Positions 1 through 9,992 of a stretch of 64,000 bases of DNA are shown here, in pieces. Position 1 is the stretch's first letter. Each line of letters opens with the position of its first letter. A model generated the notes under the pieces. It searched no databases. It was not told the origin of the DNA and saw nothing but the letters and a program-made list of their open reading frames with translations. The position numbers and the translations under genes were made by a program. Source of the DNA: Charina bottae (taxonomy: Eukaryota; Chordata; Lepidosauria; Squamata; Charinaidae); assembly GCA_023362775.1 (NCBI GenBank), contig JALMGJ010000006.1, forward strand, positions 56,689,001 through 56,753,000. Reading direction: 5' to 3'.

Positions 1-198
1 TAGTTGAAATGTGAAACTTTTCCACCGCTTCCCCATCTATAAAATTGGTTGTCGCCCCGGAATCAATCATAACATTTACCGGTAATAGTTGCTTGGAATC
101 TGTAGTCAGCGTGGCTGGAACAATATAAAAATCTTGGTTGTGATCTGCCGTCTGAGCCCTTCTTAATTGCTGGATGGCCGCCCTACGGGGCTCTGACA
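1..198 (-). CDS. Ty3/Gypsy protease region (pol start), cut by window edge
   Basis: Minus-strand continuation of the gag ORF in the -1 frame. It is open from the putative shift site to the window edge. It contains the aspartic protease active-site motif MIDSGATTNFI, the D-S/T-G signature of retroelement proteases, which cleave the Gag-Pol polyprotein. No stop is seen in the visible part. Reverse transcriptase, RNase H and integrase would lie left of position 1. The lack of damage suggests a fairly young element. It is retrotransposon-derived, not a host gene. Confidence 0.8.
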
Positions 199-1206
199 AG
201 GGGGGCCGTTGGAGTTTAACTGCTGAGAAGAAGCAGCTGGAATGTGGGCCTGCTCCGTGCCTTGGGTTGTAAATCTTACCGGGGCTGCCTGGCGTCTGGT
301 CGGGCACACCTTTGCAATGTGCCCTGCCCCCCCGCAATAAAAACAAAGTGCACTGTCCCTTCTCCTTTGCCTCTCGGCTTCAGAGAGCCCCCTTCTTGTG
401 GCCCCTATCTGCATGGGTTCTTCCGCGCTCAGGGGAACAAACGTGTTAGAGGGGGTAGCAAAACCTGGAAAAGCCGGTCGGGTTCCTGCCCTGTTTCTCC
501 CTGGCCGAAGCTGCTTTAACTCCTCCAATCGAGCATCTATGACGACTGTTAACTGGTATAGGTCTTCCAATGTCGCTGGAGTGCCCTGCCGCACTAACTC
601 CGTCTTAATCTCTTTGTCCAGTCCTTGTTTAAACTGATCCTTCAATGCCACCTCATTCCAGCCCAAATCTCCTGCCAGCAGTTTGAAATCTGCGATGTAC
701 GCTCCTACTCTCCTGTTCCCCTGTCGGAGCCGCCGGATCTCTCTGCTGGCAGTGACCTCTCTGATTGGATCATCGAAATGGGCTCTGAAACGGGCCATAA
801 AGTTCTGGTAGTTGTCCAGAATTGGGTCGTTAGCTTCCACCATGGGGATGGACCATCTTGCGGCTGAGCCTTTCAGCAAACTTAAAATGAACGTGACTCT
901 GGACCTCTCCGTCGGGAACTCGGCTGGTCTGCTGTCGAAAAACATGGTGCACTGGGCGACGAAGGTCCTGAGCTGTGCCGTCTCTCCCCCAAATTTCTCT
1001 GGTAAACACCCTGGGGATCGCAGAATGACTGGTGGGGGTGGTGCCACTGGTGCTGGCTGCTGTGCCCCTGGAGCTGGTTGTTGCATCTGCTGAAGCATCG
1101 CCGCCTGTAAGTTATTAATCTGGTCGTCGACTTGTTGCTGGTGTTGTGTCAAGGCCGCTGCTAGCTGGATTATGGCCTGCTGCAATTCCTGCGTCTGAGA
1201 AGCCAT
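163..1206 (-). CDS. gag: Ty3/Gypsy retrotransposon Gag
   Basis: Intact 347-residue ORF. The N-terminus is glutamine-rich and looks helical (residues about 1-45), then comes a Pro/Ala linker. The middle (about 65-240) has the retrotransposon Gag (capsid-like) character, with FVAQCTMFF and the later WNEVALKDQFKQGL stretch. Near the C-terminus is one CCHC zinc knuckle, CFYCGGAGHIAKVCP (C-x2-C-x4-H-x4-C), which binds RNA. The start is placed at the Met at 1206, about 55 nt downstream of the LTR. Gag assembles the particle that packages element RNA. The vertebrate Tf1/sushi lineage, source of the domesticated PEG10/RTL genes, is the closest type, but here the ORF sits beside its own LTR, so it is an element copy and not a domesticated gene. 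Confidence 0.88.
   Translation of the reverse strand: MASQTQELQQAIIQLAAALTQHQQQVDDQINNLQAAMLQQMQQPAPGAQQPAPVAPPPPVILRSPGCLPEKFGGETAQLRTFVAQCTMFFDSRPAEFPTERSRVTFILSLLKGSAARWSIPMVEANDPILDNYQNFMARFRAHFDDPIREVTASREIRRLRQGNRRVGAYIADFKLLAGDLGWNEVALKDQFKQGLDKEIKTELVRQGTPATLEDLYQLTVVIDARLEELKQLRPGRNRAGTRPAFPGFATPSNTFVPLSAEEPMQIGATRRGLSEAERQRRRDSALCFYCGGAGHIAKVCPTRRQAAPVRFTTQGTEQAHIPAASSQQLNSNGPPCQSPVGRPSSN
199..205 (-). promoter_or_regulatory. Candidate -1 ribosomal frameshift heptamer
   Basis: On the minus strand the gag codons read GGC CCC CCT, so the heptamer C CCC CCT has the X XXY YYZ layout in the gag frame. It lies about 34 nt before the gag stop (163-165). The -1 frame is open from here through the protease motif. 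This matches the gag-pol expression mode known for sushi-type elements and PEG10. A downstream pseudoknot was not modelled. Confidence 0.5.
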
Positions 1207-1249
1207 TCTTCTGGTTTATGTGTTCCTCCCTCTTTCGATGGGAGTTTTT

Positions 1250-1261
1250 GTTTAGCAGGAT
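1250..1261 (-). promoter_or_regulatory. Self-complementary primer-binding site
   Basis: The 12 nt next to the LTR (minus strand ATCCTGCTAAAC) are the reverse complement of LTR bases 1344-1355 (GTTTAGCAGGAT), which lie about 29 nt after a TATA-like motif (minus strand TATA at 1381-1384). That is where the transcript 5' end is expected. This is the arrangement of Tf1/sushi elements, in which the RNA 5' end folds back as the reverse-transcription primer in place of a tRNA. Confidence 0.6.
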
Positions 1262-1499
1262 TGATGTCGTGTGTAGCTGCCGAAATAACACGCCGAGGCC
1301 AGGAATCTAGTCTCTAGTGTTTATTGCATACCTACAAACAGAAATCCTGCTAAACTAACAGTGCCTGAAGATTCCCAAGTATATCAGCTCAACCTAGGGC
1401 GGAGCTTTCTTCTGACGTTTGGGGAAATAGGCTAGGCTCTCTGAGCTGCGTGCTCGCTTCTTATCCAGTGCTCCACCCTCCTCTCTGCTTCCCCTGACA
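1262..1499 (-). repeat. 5' LTR of the Ty3/Gypsy element
   Basis: About 238 bp, starting TGTCAGGGG (position 1499 on the minus strand) and ending in CA directly before the primer-binding site. It holds a TATA-like motif at about 1379-1384, a predicted RNA start near 1355 and an AATAAA signal shortly after (minus strand, about 1320). The partner LTR is outside the window, so the boundaries rest on TG/CA ends and context. The outer target duplication cannot be checked. Confidence 0.65.
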
Positions 1500-3107
1500 C
1501 CATTCTTGTTTATAGAGATCTTGTTTGAGATTAAAAATGGAAGATGATTTGTAGAACATTAGAAAAGAGCAATTAAAAAATGAGGCTGATGTGACAAGAC
1601 TTTCTGCAGTCACACACAAGGTAGAAGCAGAATCGTTTAATACATTCATGACTTCTGCATCTGCATCAGGCTTTGGTTGATATCTCCTATAAACTTGAAG
1701 TCTGCCCATTTCCACCTTAGTGAGGCAGAGGATCTTTGTCTTACCAGCATGTCCATCATAATTCATTGGTAACCCAAGCCCAATTCAGTTTTCCCCAGAC
1801 CTGACTTTTTGGAGTTGAATTACAATTTCCATGGGAAAGACAAGCCTTATTCCTTGACCAATTGGTGTCCAATTAACTTTCTTGAGTCACAAGCTTTAAG
1901 ATAAATACAAGTTTGCTTCAGCATTAAGGTTTCTTAAGTTATCTTCCCACTGTGACTTCTGCTATTGACATGAGACATGACTCCTGGGAAGTGAGTGCAT
2001 GGCACTAAAATATTCATAACCTGACTGAATCTATCAAACACAAAACCTGGTGGAGTAACATTTTAAATGTCTACTCTTGCCCCTTTGTGGCTGCATGCTA
2101 CAAAATGAGATAATTGGTCTCAATTAACTACAGCAACCACCTACTGCATTATCCAAAGATTACAAATTAAATCCTCATCATGCCTCTTTGTGAAGAGGAA
2201 GCTATACATAAACAGTATAATGGACTTTGATTAAGTAGAACCCACTTGGCTCTATTTTTTTAAAAACTCAAACCAAGATTGAGTTTAAATATGCATGCTG
2301 AAATATTATAATTTAAGAAGTAAAATCTTTTGTCTAATAGCAAAAAAAAGTCTAAATATGTGTCTTTGGCTGGACATTAATCATGGAGTTCAAGAATTAT
2401 TGCAAAAAAGTCCATAAACAACAGGGAAGCTGCTCTTCCATGTATTCTTGGATTCCATTCATTTTAGCCACCATGTCAGAGATTATAGAGGTGTGATGCA
2501 GGAATATTCAGAGGACTAGTTTCCCAGGCAAATTGCCAATTTTCCATGAAGCTAAGTAAGGCCAACAAGACACAACTCAGAGAATCACCCAGAAACAGGG
2601 AATTGTGCCACCAAGCTAAATTTGGGCTGTCTTTAAAATTACCACTCCCCTGCTGGTACGATAGGGTCAGAATTGTAAAGGATGATGATCAACCATCTGG
2701 TCTCAGAAAAGGCCAATAACAAGACTACATAAAGTGAAGTATGACTCAACTTTGGCTCAAGCGGTGTGGAAAATTTTGAAGGGATAACCCAGATGAATTT
2801 AGGATTGTGCAATTTTTCCATTCCCAAGGTTGATGGAATATATATTTAAAATATTTACATCCTATTTTCCCTTAAAACATAGTCAACAGAGGTTCACAGT
2901 AAAAACAATGGTACAATACAGAAATTTCCTCTTAAGGATCTGCAGAGGTTTTGCATAGTACCTCTAGAATCTAGTATAAAATAAAATGTAAACAAAATTC
3001 AAAGGGCACAACACACTGGTGAAGAGAAAGGTGCTTCTGGGGGAGAGGGGTAAAGAAAATATAAACAAAACTATAAAGGTGCCTTGGCTCTATTATCATC
3101 ACTATTG
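1500..3107. other. No recognisable feature
   Basis: AT-rich DNA with only short chance ORFs. It probably lies in a distal intron of TMEM117. No repeat family was recognised. Confidence 0.5.
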
Positions 3108-3160
3108 TCGTCATCATCATCATCATCATCATCATCATCACCACCACCACCACCACCACC
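3108..3160. repeat. (TCA)n/(ACC)n compound microsatellite
   Basis: About ten ATC triplets pass directly into about seven ACC triplets. The poly-Asp, poly-Met and poly-Gly ORFs over it are artefacts. Confidence 0.95.
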
Positions 3161-3689
3161 TAAAAAATTTGCATTATTGTACATGAGGGGCAAGCAGTAT
3201 TTGTGGTTAAAACAAAAAAAAACCTCTGAAGGCTGCAAGGAGTGGTAGTGACACAGTAGTGTCACTGGACAGTACAGGACTGAAATGTTTGGGTCTTCAT
3301 TCAGTCCCAATAGAAGAAAATATATGTAGCTCAGGGTTGGACTGTGGAGTCCTTGGTGCTCTCTGAGCTTGGCTGTTTGCTTGCAGATGTGTCATTACCC
3401 AACTAGGTAATATCATCAGTCCTAGTAATTCATTATCAACTTAACTTCATTTAGGGTTTTTCATTTTGTAAAGGTAAAATTAACATTTTAATATTTTAAT
3501 ATTTTAAGGCTGCTCAATACATTTACTTTGTGCCTTTGCTCTGTTAAAAAAATATGTGGAGCTGAATGGCGGAGCGGTTGCCATTTGGTGCCACCTGCAG
3601 GGAGGGGTCCAGGAAATAGCAGAAAAGAAAAAAAGCTGTGAGGGTGAGTCACATGGAACCCATGGACTGCCCACATTTTCTAAATTTGA

Positions 3690-3905
3690 TTCACCAGGTA
3701 CAGCACCTAGCCAAGCCCAGATCTCAGAAGCTAAGTACTACTTACATGGGGATCACTGGAGAATTCTAGTGCTTTTGGCTAGACTGGGAAGTAAAAAAAA
3801 ATCCAGAAAAGGGCAATGGCAAACCATTTCTATAATGGTGCCAAGAATGGATACCGTGACCAGAAATCAGGCTCAGCTGATGATATAATATCAGCCCTAC
3901 AAGGT
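3690..3905 (+). mobile_element. 5S rRNA-derived SINE (5S-Sauria/RTE type)
   Basis: Bases about 3705-3780 follow the 5S rRNA internal promoter region: AGATCTCAGAAGCTAAG, then a TTAGTACTTGGATGGGA-like stretch in diverged form (ACTACTTACATGGGGATCAC), then AATTCTAGTGCT. The 3' part has GGGCAATGGCAAACCA, typical of RTE/BovB-linked SINE tails. Such 5S-headed SINEs are known in saurian genomes and would be transcribed by RNA polymerase III from a type 1 internal promoter. This copy is diverged and lies just upstream of the L2 LINE. A true 5S gene is excluded by substitutions and the fused tail. Confidence 0.72.
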
Positions 3906-4009
3906 AAACCGGACTAAGAAACCAATGTTATGCAGGTCAGTACCACTTATATTGTAACAGCTAATCTAACAGAATCTTTATTCTATTATTCTATCAGATC
4001 TGTATTGAC

Positions 4010-5573
4010 CCTACTGTATTGGACAATTTTTGTCCAGTCTCCCACCTTACCTTTCTGGGGAAAGTGGTTGAGAAAGTGGTGGCATTGGAGCTTCAGAGGA
4101 TTCTGGAGGAAATGGATTATCTAGACCCCTTTCAGTCAGATTTCAGGCCCAGTTATGGGACGGAAACGGCATTGGTCGCACTTATGGATGATCTCTGGCG
4201 GGGGCAGGATGGGGCAGTGCATCCATACTGGCCCTTCTTGACCTCTCAGCGACTTTCGATACCATCAACCATGGTATCCTTTTGGGTTGACTCAGGGGGT
4301 TGTGGGTGGGCGGTGTGGTTTTACGCTGGTTCACCTCCTTCCTCCAAGGCCGGTCCCAATCGGTTTTGATAGGGAGCGAGAGATCCAGGCCACAACCCCT
4401 TCTTTGTGGGGTACCGCAGGGCTCGGTACTCTCTCCGCTCCTTTTTAACATCTACATGAAACCGCTGGGCAAGATCATCCGTCTCCATGGGGTGAGATAT
4501 CGTCAGTACGCTGATGATACTCAATTATACATCTCCATCCCAGGTGAAATGATGCTGTGAGCACCCTTTCCAGATGCCTGGGGGCTGTGGGGGCCTGGAT
4601 GGGGAACAACAGACTTCAACTGAACCCTGGTAAGATGGCGTGGCTGTGGATTAATGGCCCCTCAGTGTCTAGGAATTTATCATCTTTAGTTCTGAATGGG
4701 GTCGCACTACCCCAGACAGACCCGGTGCGTAACGTGGGGGTCCTCCTGGACTCACAACTCCTGCTCAAAGAGCATGTGGCAGTCGTGGCCAGGAGGGCCT
4801 TTGCCAGTTACGCCCTTTCCTAGACCGAGAGGCCCTTCGAACGGTCACTCATGCCCTAGTTATGTCCCATATAGACTACTGTAATGCGCTCTACATGGGG
4901 CTACCCTTGAAGAATATCCAGAAGCTACAGCTGGTCCAGAATACAGCTGCATGGACAATTTTGGGTGACCCAAGGAGGACACACATAACACCTTTGCTGC
5001 GCGAGCTGCACTGGGTTCCAGTCTGCTTCCGGGTCCAATTCAAGGTGTTGGTTATCACCTTTAAAGCCCTACATGGCATGGGGCCAGGCTACCTGAGGAA
5101 CCATTTGATCCCTATTACATCGACCCGTCCCACCTGCTCAAGCAGAGAGGGCATGCTACGGACCCCATCTGTAAAGGAGTTCTATCTTGGAGGGTCTCGG
5201 AAGCGTGCCTTCTCTGCAGTAGCCCCCGTCCTCTGGAACATTCTTCCCCCGGAGGTGAGACTGGCCCCCTCATTCCTGGACTTCCGAAAAAAACAGAAAA
5301 CCTGGTTCTGCCATCATGCCTGGAACGGGAGGGGGAACAGTCATTCCTGGGGATGGCTAGCGCCCTAGATTAGACCAAGAATGGCCCTTATGCTCGAGGA
5401 CTGACAGAGAACTTTTAGCCATCTAGATTTTTTTCCCATTTATATTTATTGCTATTCATAACTGTATTTTTATATTTTTGTGTTTGTGCTCCTCTTTGAA
5501 TTTTAATTCTGGTTTTACTGTAAACTGCCCAGAGTTCCCCTTTCAGGGGAGATGGGCGGTAATAGAAATTTAA

Positions 5574-5616
<43 letters not shown>

Positions 5617-5618
5617 AT
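4010..5618 (+). mobile_element. L2-type LINE, 5'-truncated, broken ORF2
   Basis: Pieces of one L2 reverse transcriptase are spread over frames: LGKVVEKVVALELQ with FRPSYGTETALV (4060-4190), GVPQGSVLSPLLFNIY and YADDTQLY, the catalytic core (4400-4540), then SHIDYCNALYMGLPL with LQLVQNTAAW and ITPLLRELHWVPVCFR (4860-5050). The order and spacing fit L2 ORF2 from mid-RT to the C-terminus. The frame changes around 4270, 4560 and 4830 mark inactivating indels. The 3' UTR ends in an AAATA-type tail (5570-5618), usual for squamate L2. ORF1 and the endonuclease are missing. Confidence 0.88.
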
Positions 5619-6503
5619 CTTGCAAGTTTAAAAGTGCTTCCCTCTCCTTCCCCTTATTTTTGTGTGAACTAGGGAAGGGTTTGTCTGAGACGTTTTTTCA
5701 AGTTATTTTCTTGGCCCAGGCTCAGACCCCTTTATCTGACCATTGCCTTGGTAGCATCTCTTCCTCCTGTCCTTCAAGGCCATTCCCTCTGCCCTCTACA
5801 TATCTCAATCAATACTGATTTTTACTAGATTCAAGTAACACTAATTTCAGACTTGCATCTTAGACACTTAAAATTACAAATGTGCTAGCTGAAAAGAGCA
5901 AGCAGTCTAATCTACCCAGTGAAGAGCACTGGGTTGACAAGCCTGCATGCACAAGAATGAGGAGGAAGGCCCCCAAAACAGCAGGGCAGGTATATCATTA
6001 TGTTGAAACTAGTAAAATAATATATATACTTCTCTTTAATTTAAACATTTTACCTGAGATTGTTGAGTCCAGTGTGTTCACTACTTAACTGTACCACTGT
6101 TGGGAAACTACTAACACTGTAAGTACCACTTAGAACAAGGCTGCTTTCCCATATTTCTTGCTGTGCATTAAAATACAACTTGGACTTTTATGCTAAATCT
6201 CAAATAAAAGCACCATTAATTTTTATGGGACTCAGAACACTCTTAATATGCCATTGAGTTGGATCAATGTAATGACCCAGCAGCACACCAATTATGCCTG
6301 AAAAAGAATTCATGCTTCAGGTCTTGTGTCATCACTACTGCAATGAAGAATTAAGGTTGAAGTTACTATATCTCATACTACAACAGAGGAATATTTCCAG
6401 AAATATGGGTCTGTCATCCCCCCAAACACAGGCATGCAAATCATTTATCCAAACTTATTCAGAAATATCCGTTGTAGGCAAAAGGTGATTAACTGAACCG
6501 ATA
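5619..6503. other. No recognisable feature
   Basis: AT-rich sequence with short ORFs of no recognisable family. Confidence 0.45.
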
Positions 6504-6834
6504 GGTAAAAGGTAAAGGTTTTCCCCTGCATAGTTGTGTCCAACTCTAGGGGGCGGTGCTCATCTCCGTTTGTTAGCCAAAAAGCCAGCGTTGTCTGAAG
6601 ACGCTTCATTGGTCATGTGGCCGGAATGATGCGCGCAGAACGCTGTTACCATCCCACCGAAGTGGTACCTATTTATCTACCTGCATTTGCATCCTTTCGA
6701 ATTGCTAGGTTGGCAATAGCTGGGGCGACTGTGGGAGCTCACTCCATCACGCAGTGCTCGGGTCTCAAACCGCCGAAGTTGCGACCTTCCGATCGACAAC
6801 CCTGGTGTCTTAACCACTGAGCCATCTCGCCCCC
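6504..6834 (-). mobile_element. Sauria-type tRNA SINE, near full length
   Basis: Read on the minus strand it opens with a tRNA-like head: A box TGGCTCAGTGGTTAAGAC and a degraded B box near GGTTTGAGACC. The conserved body follows (CTAGCAATTCG, GGTACCACTTCGGTGGG, CTAACAAACGGAGATGAGCA) and it ends in a BovB-like tail and ACCTTTACCTTTT. This is the RNA polymerase III-transcribed squamate SINE mobilised by BovB. It is more diverged than the copies at 27.5 and 45.7 kb. Confidence 0.88.
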
Positions 6835-7010
6835 TTCTGCATAGGTCAATACTAATCCACAGAATGACTTGAAAAAGACATTTGGGGCAATAGAAAGGTG
6901 AGCAATTGCTTGGATGATTTTTAATCAGCTATAATTCATAAGATATCATTTCAAGATACATACAAAGACTTCCTGTTCCTGATTTAGAAAACAGATCTGT
7001 GTCCTATATA

Positions 7011-7208
7011 CAGTGGGGCAAAAAGTATTTAGTCAGCCACCAATTGTGCAAGTTCTCCCACTTAAAAAGATGAGAGAGGCCTGTAATTGACATCATAGGT
7101 AGACCTCAACTATGAGAGACAAAATGAGAAAACAAATCCAGACAATCACATTGTCTGATTCGGAAAGAATTTATTTGCAAATTATGGTGGAAAATAAGTA
7201 TTTGGTCA
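7011..7208 (+). repeat. Left terminal inverted repeat of Tc1 element
   Basis: Matches the reverse complement of 8414-8612 almost base for base. The long TIR (about 200 bp) is of the IR/DR type, with transposase-binding sites at its outer and inner ends. Confidence 0.95.
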
Positions 7209-7374
7209 CCTACAAACAAGCAAGATTTCTGGCTCTCACAGACCTGTAACTTCTTCTTTAAGAGGCTCCTCTGTCCTCCACTCATTACCTGTAGTAATGG
7301 CACCTGTTTGAACTTGTGATCAGTATAAAAGACACCTGTCCACAACCTCAAACAGTCACACTCCAAACTCCACT

Positions 7375-8397
7375 ATGGTGAAGGCCAAAGAGCTGTCGCA
7401 GGACACCAGAAACAAAATGGTAGACCTGCACCAGGCTGGGAAGACTGAATCTGCAATAGGCAAGCAGCTTGGTGTGAAGAAATCAACTGTGGGAGCAATA
7501 ATTAGAAAATAGAAGACATACAAGACTACTGATAATCTCCCTCGATCTGGGGCTCCACGCAAGATCTCACCCCGTGGGGTCAAAATGATCACAAGAATGG
7601 TGAGCAAAAATCCCAGAACCATACGGGGGGACCTAGTGAATGACCTGCAGAGAGCTGGGACCAACGTAACAAAGGCTACCATCAGTAACACACTACGCCG
7701 CCAGGGACTCAGATCCTGCAGTGACAGACGTGTCCCCCTGCTTAAGCCAGTACATGGCCGGGCCCGTCTGAGGTTTGCTAGAGAGCATTTGGATGATCCA
7801 GAAGAGGATTGGGAGAATGTCATATGGTCAGATGAAACCAAAGTAGAACTGTTTGGTAGAAACACAACTCGTCGTGTTTGGAGGAGAGAGAATGCTGAGT
7901 TGCATCCAAAGAACACCATACCTACTGTGAAGCATGGGGGTGGCAACATCATGCTTTGGGGCTGTTTCTCTGCAAAGGGACCAGGACGACTGTTCCGTGT
8001 ACAGGAAAGAATGAATGGGGCCATGTATCGTGAGATTTTGAGTGCAAACCTCCTTCCGTCAGCAAGGGCATTGAAGATGAAACGTGGCTGGGTCTTTCAG
8101 CATGACAATGATCCCAAACACACCGCCCGGGCAACGAAGGAGTGGCTTCGTAAGAAGCATTTCAAGGTCCTGGAGTGGCCTAGCCAGTCTCCAGATCTCA
8201 ACCCCATAGAAAACCTTTGGAGGGAGTTGAAAGTCCGTGTTGCCCAGCGACAGCCCCAAAACATCACTGCTCTAGAGGAGATCTGCATGGAGGAATGGGC
8301 CAACATACCAGCAACAGTGTGTGCCAACCTTGTGAAGACTTACAGAAAACGTTTGACCTCTGTCATTGCCAACAAAGGATATATAACAAAGTATTGA
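7375..8397 (+). pseudogene. Tc1 transposase, one in-frame stop
   Basis: From ATG 7375 to the stop at 8395-8397 the frame spans 340 codons, the usual Tc1 length, interrupted only by TAG at 7510-7512 (codon 46), where the family usually has Trp. The N-terminal helix-turn-helix (about residues 1-60, [19 protein letters not shown]) and second DNA-binding domain ([10 protein letters not shown]) are present. The DD34E catalytic triad is complete: D in [12 protein letters not shown] in HDNDPKHTA and E in [11 protein letters not shown]. From Met 7585 the catalytic part is open for 270 residues. The protein would cut and rejoin at the TIRs; as read here it is null or N-terminally truncated. Confidence 0.93.
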
Positions 8398-8413
8398 GAT
8401 GAACTTTTGATAT

Positions 8414-8612
8414 TGACCAAATACTTATTTTCCACCATAATTTGCAAATAAATTCTTTCCGAATCAGACAATGTGATTGTCTGGATTTGTTTTCTCATTT
8501 TGTCTCTCATAGTTGAGGTCTACCTATGATGTCAATTACAGGCCTCTCTCATCTTTTTAAGTGGGAGAACTTGCACAATTGGTGGCTGACTAAATACTTT
8601 TTTGCCCCACTG
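8414..8612 (-). repeat. Right terminal inverted repeat of Tc1 element
   Basis: Inverted copy of 7011-7208, one base longer through an extra A near the tip. Confidence 0.95.
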
Positions 8613-8614
8613 TA

Positions 8615-9556
8615 TAGTGACATGGAATTTTCCATGAGAATTGTGTAGCCACTAGAACATGCAGTAGTTGCCAGTGGATATGGTCTAGCAATTTCTGAAA
8701 CTTTTTTAAAATGTGAAAGATTAAGAATGTCACAAGTGGGCATCTACACAGATATTTACAGAAGAGCCAGCTATTTATATACTGCTCCCATCCACTGGCT
8801 TCAAATATCACAATTATAGTACTGAGATGATGTAAGAACTCAGTCCTCTAATGAATATCTACTGTATAAAACAGGATTATTTTACTGGGTATAGATAATT
8901 TACAGCTGCTGTCTCTGAGCACACCAAGGCAAAACATATCTAAGGATCTTAGATAAATGCTTGGCAGCAATTCATTTTACCTATTTATCATATGTAATTT
9001 TAATGAGTGCACTGACTTTCCTGAAATGGATGTGTAACCCATTGCAAGGCTTGATTTACACATGCTGTAATGCCAAAAAACAAAAATAAAAGCAAAACCA
9101 AATAACTGTCCTGCCACATATAGAGTAAAATATTAATTTCTGAACAAGCCTGATGCAGCAAAAGCTAAAACATTTAAATTGTGGACAGATTATATGAAAA
9201 TAGCAGAAGTGTAACAGGATTCATAGAAGTTAAAATATATGCCAGCATGCTATAAAACATATGTGTTATTATTCTAAAGTTCTGTCAGTGCTGATAGAAA
9301 GCAAGGTGACATGAAGCAAGCATGAGGCAGGGGTTTATCACATTATAATGTATATACAGTATGTAGAACCATTATTGTAGATATGAGGATTAATAACATA
9401 AAATGTTTTTTTTAAAGAAATCTTAAGTTCTCTGAATCAGTTTAACAAGAGAGACTATTAGCATTTTCAACAAAGAACAGACATTCCCTATTGTGTATAT
9501 AAATCTCTGAATCATCAAGCTACCATTGCTGATATGCCAAAGAGGACAATGCTATC
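8615..9556. other. No recognisable feature
   Basis: AT-rich intronic-type sequence. Confidence 0.45.
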
Positions 9557-9564
9557 ATGTAGAA

Positions 9565-9641
9565 CAGTGTCCTAGAATTCCCCAGCCAGATGTGGCATTA
9601 AAGTCCACACATCTTAAAGTTGCTAGAGTTGAGAAACACTG
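9565..9641. mobile_element. hAT-type MITE, internally shortened
   Basis: Ends CAGTGTCCTAG... and ...GAGTTGAGAAACACTG, flanked by 8-bp repeats ATGTAGAA and ATCTAGAA (one mismatch). The core has the TTCCCCAGCCAGATG and AAGTCCACACATCTTAAAG blocks shared with the longer copy at 55470-55592. Confidence 0.7.
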
Positions 9642-9863
9642 ATCTAGAACACTAAATAAGATATCTTATTTTATGATAGAGATACAACCTGAGTTAATTA
9701 GTACCTCTCAGACCAAGGTACAGATTGGAATATATTTTACCTACTCGGTTTTGAACTTCGTGAAAAAAAAAGTTTTAATGTTTTCCTGTGAAAACGAATG
9801 GAAAAAAAAGTGTTTTTGAAATAAAAGATAATTGTGCATTTTAATATAACCTAATTTAATGTT

Positions 9864-9992
9864 GAGAGCCAGTTTGGTCTAGTGGTTAAGGCAACAGGCT
9901 AGAAATCAGGAGACTGCGAGTTCTAGTCCCTCCTTAGGCATGAAAGCCAGTTGCTGAGAATCGGACACGACTGAACAGCAGAAAAAAATAAT
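9864..9992 (+). mobile_element. tRNA-derived SINE with BovB-type tail
   Basis: The head GAGAGCCAGTTTGGTCTAG has a pol III A box (TGGTCTAGTGGTTAAGGC) and a B box-like GAGTTCTAGTCC. It then goes straight to AATCGGACACGACTGAACAG, the BovB LINE 3' end, and an A-rich tail. The head is the same as in the SINE at 35519-35764, but the tail differs. Confidence 0.75.

Larger units (their letters stand above)
7011..8612 (+). mobile_element. Tc1-type DNA transposon, nearly intact
   Basis: 1602 bp flanked by TA on both sides (7009-7010, 8613-8614). Both ends start CAGTGGGGCAAAAA. The terminal inverted repeats (7011-7208 and 8414-8612) are about 198 bp and differ visibly by one A in a homopolymer. It carries one transposase reading frame with one nonsense codon. 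Such near-identity implies recent insertion or strong gene conversion. The sequence closely resembles the Tc1 elements abundant in ray-finned fish. Confidence 0.95.

Noticed and set aside
3071..3310. ORFs with poly-Asp, poly-Gly and poly-Met
   Set aside because: Direct translation of the (TCA)n/(ACC)n microsatellite.
3700..3785. 5S rRNA gene
   Set aside because: Too diverged and fused to an RTE-like tail. It is a SINE.
7356..8024. 222-codon minus-strand ORF
   Set aside because: Antisense shadow of the Tc1 transposase.
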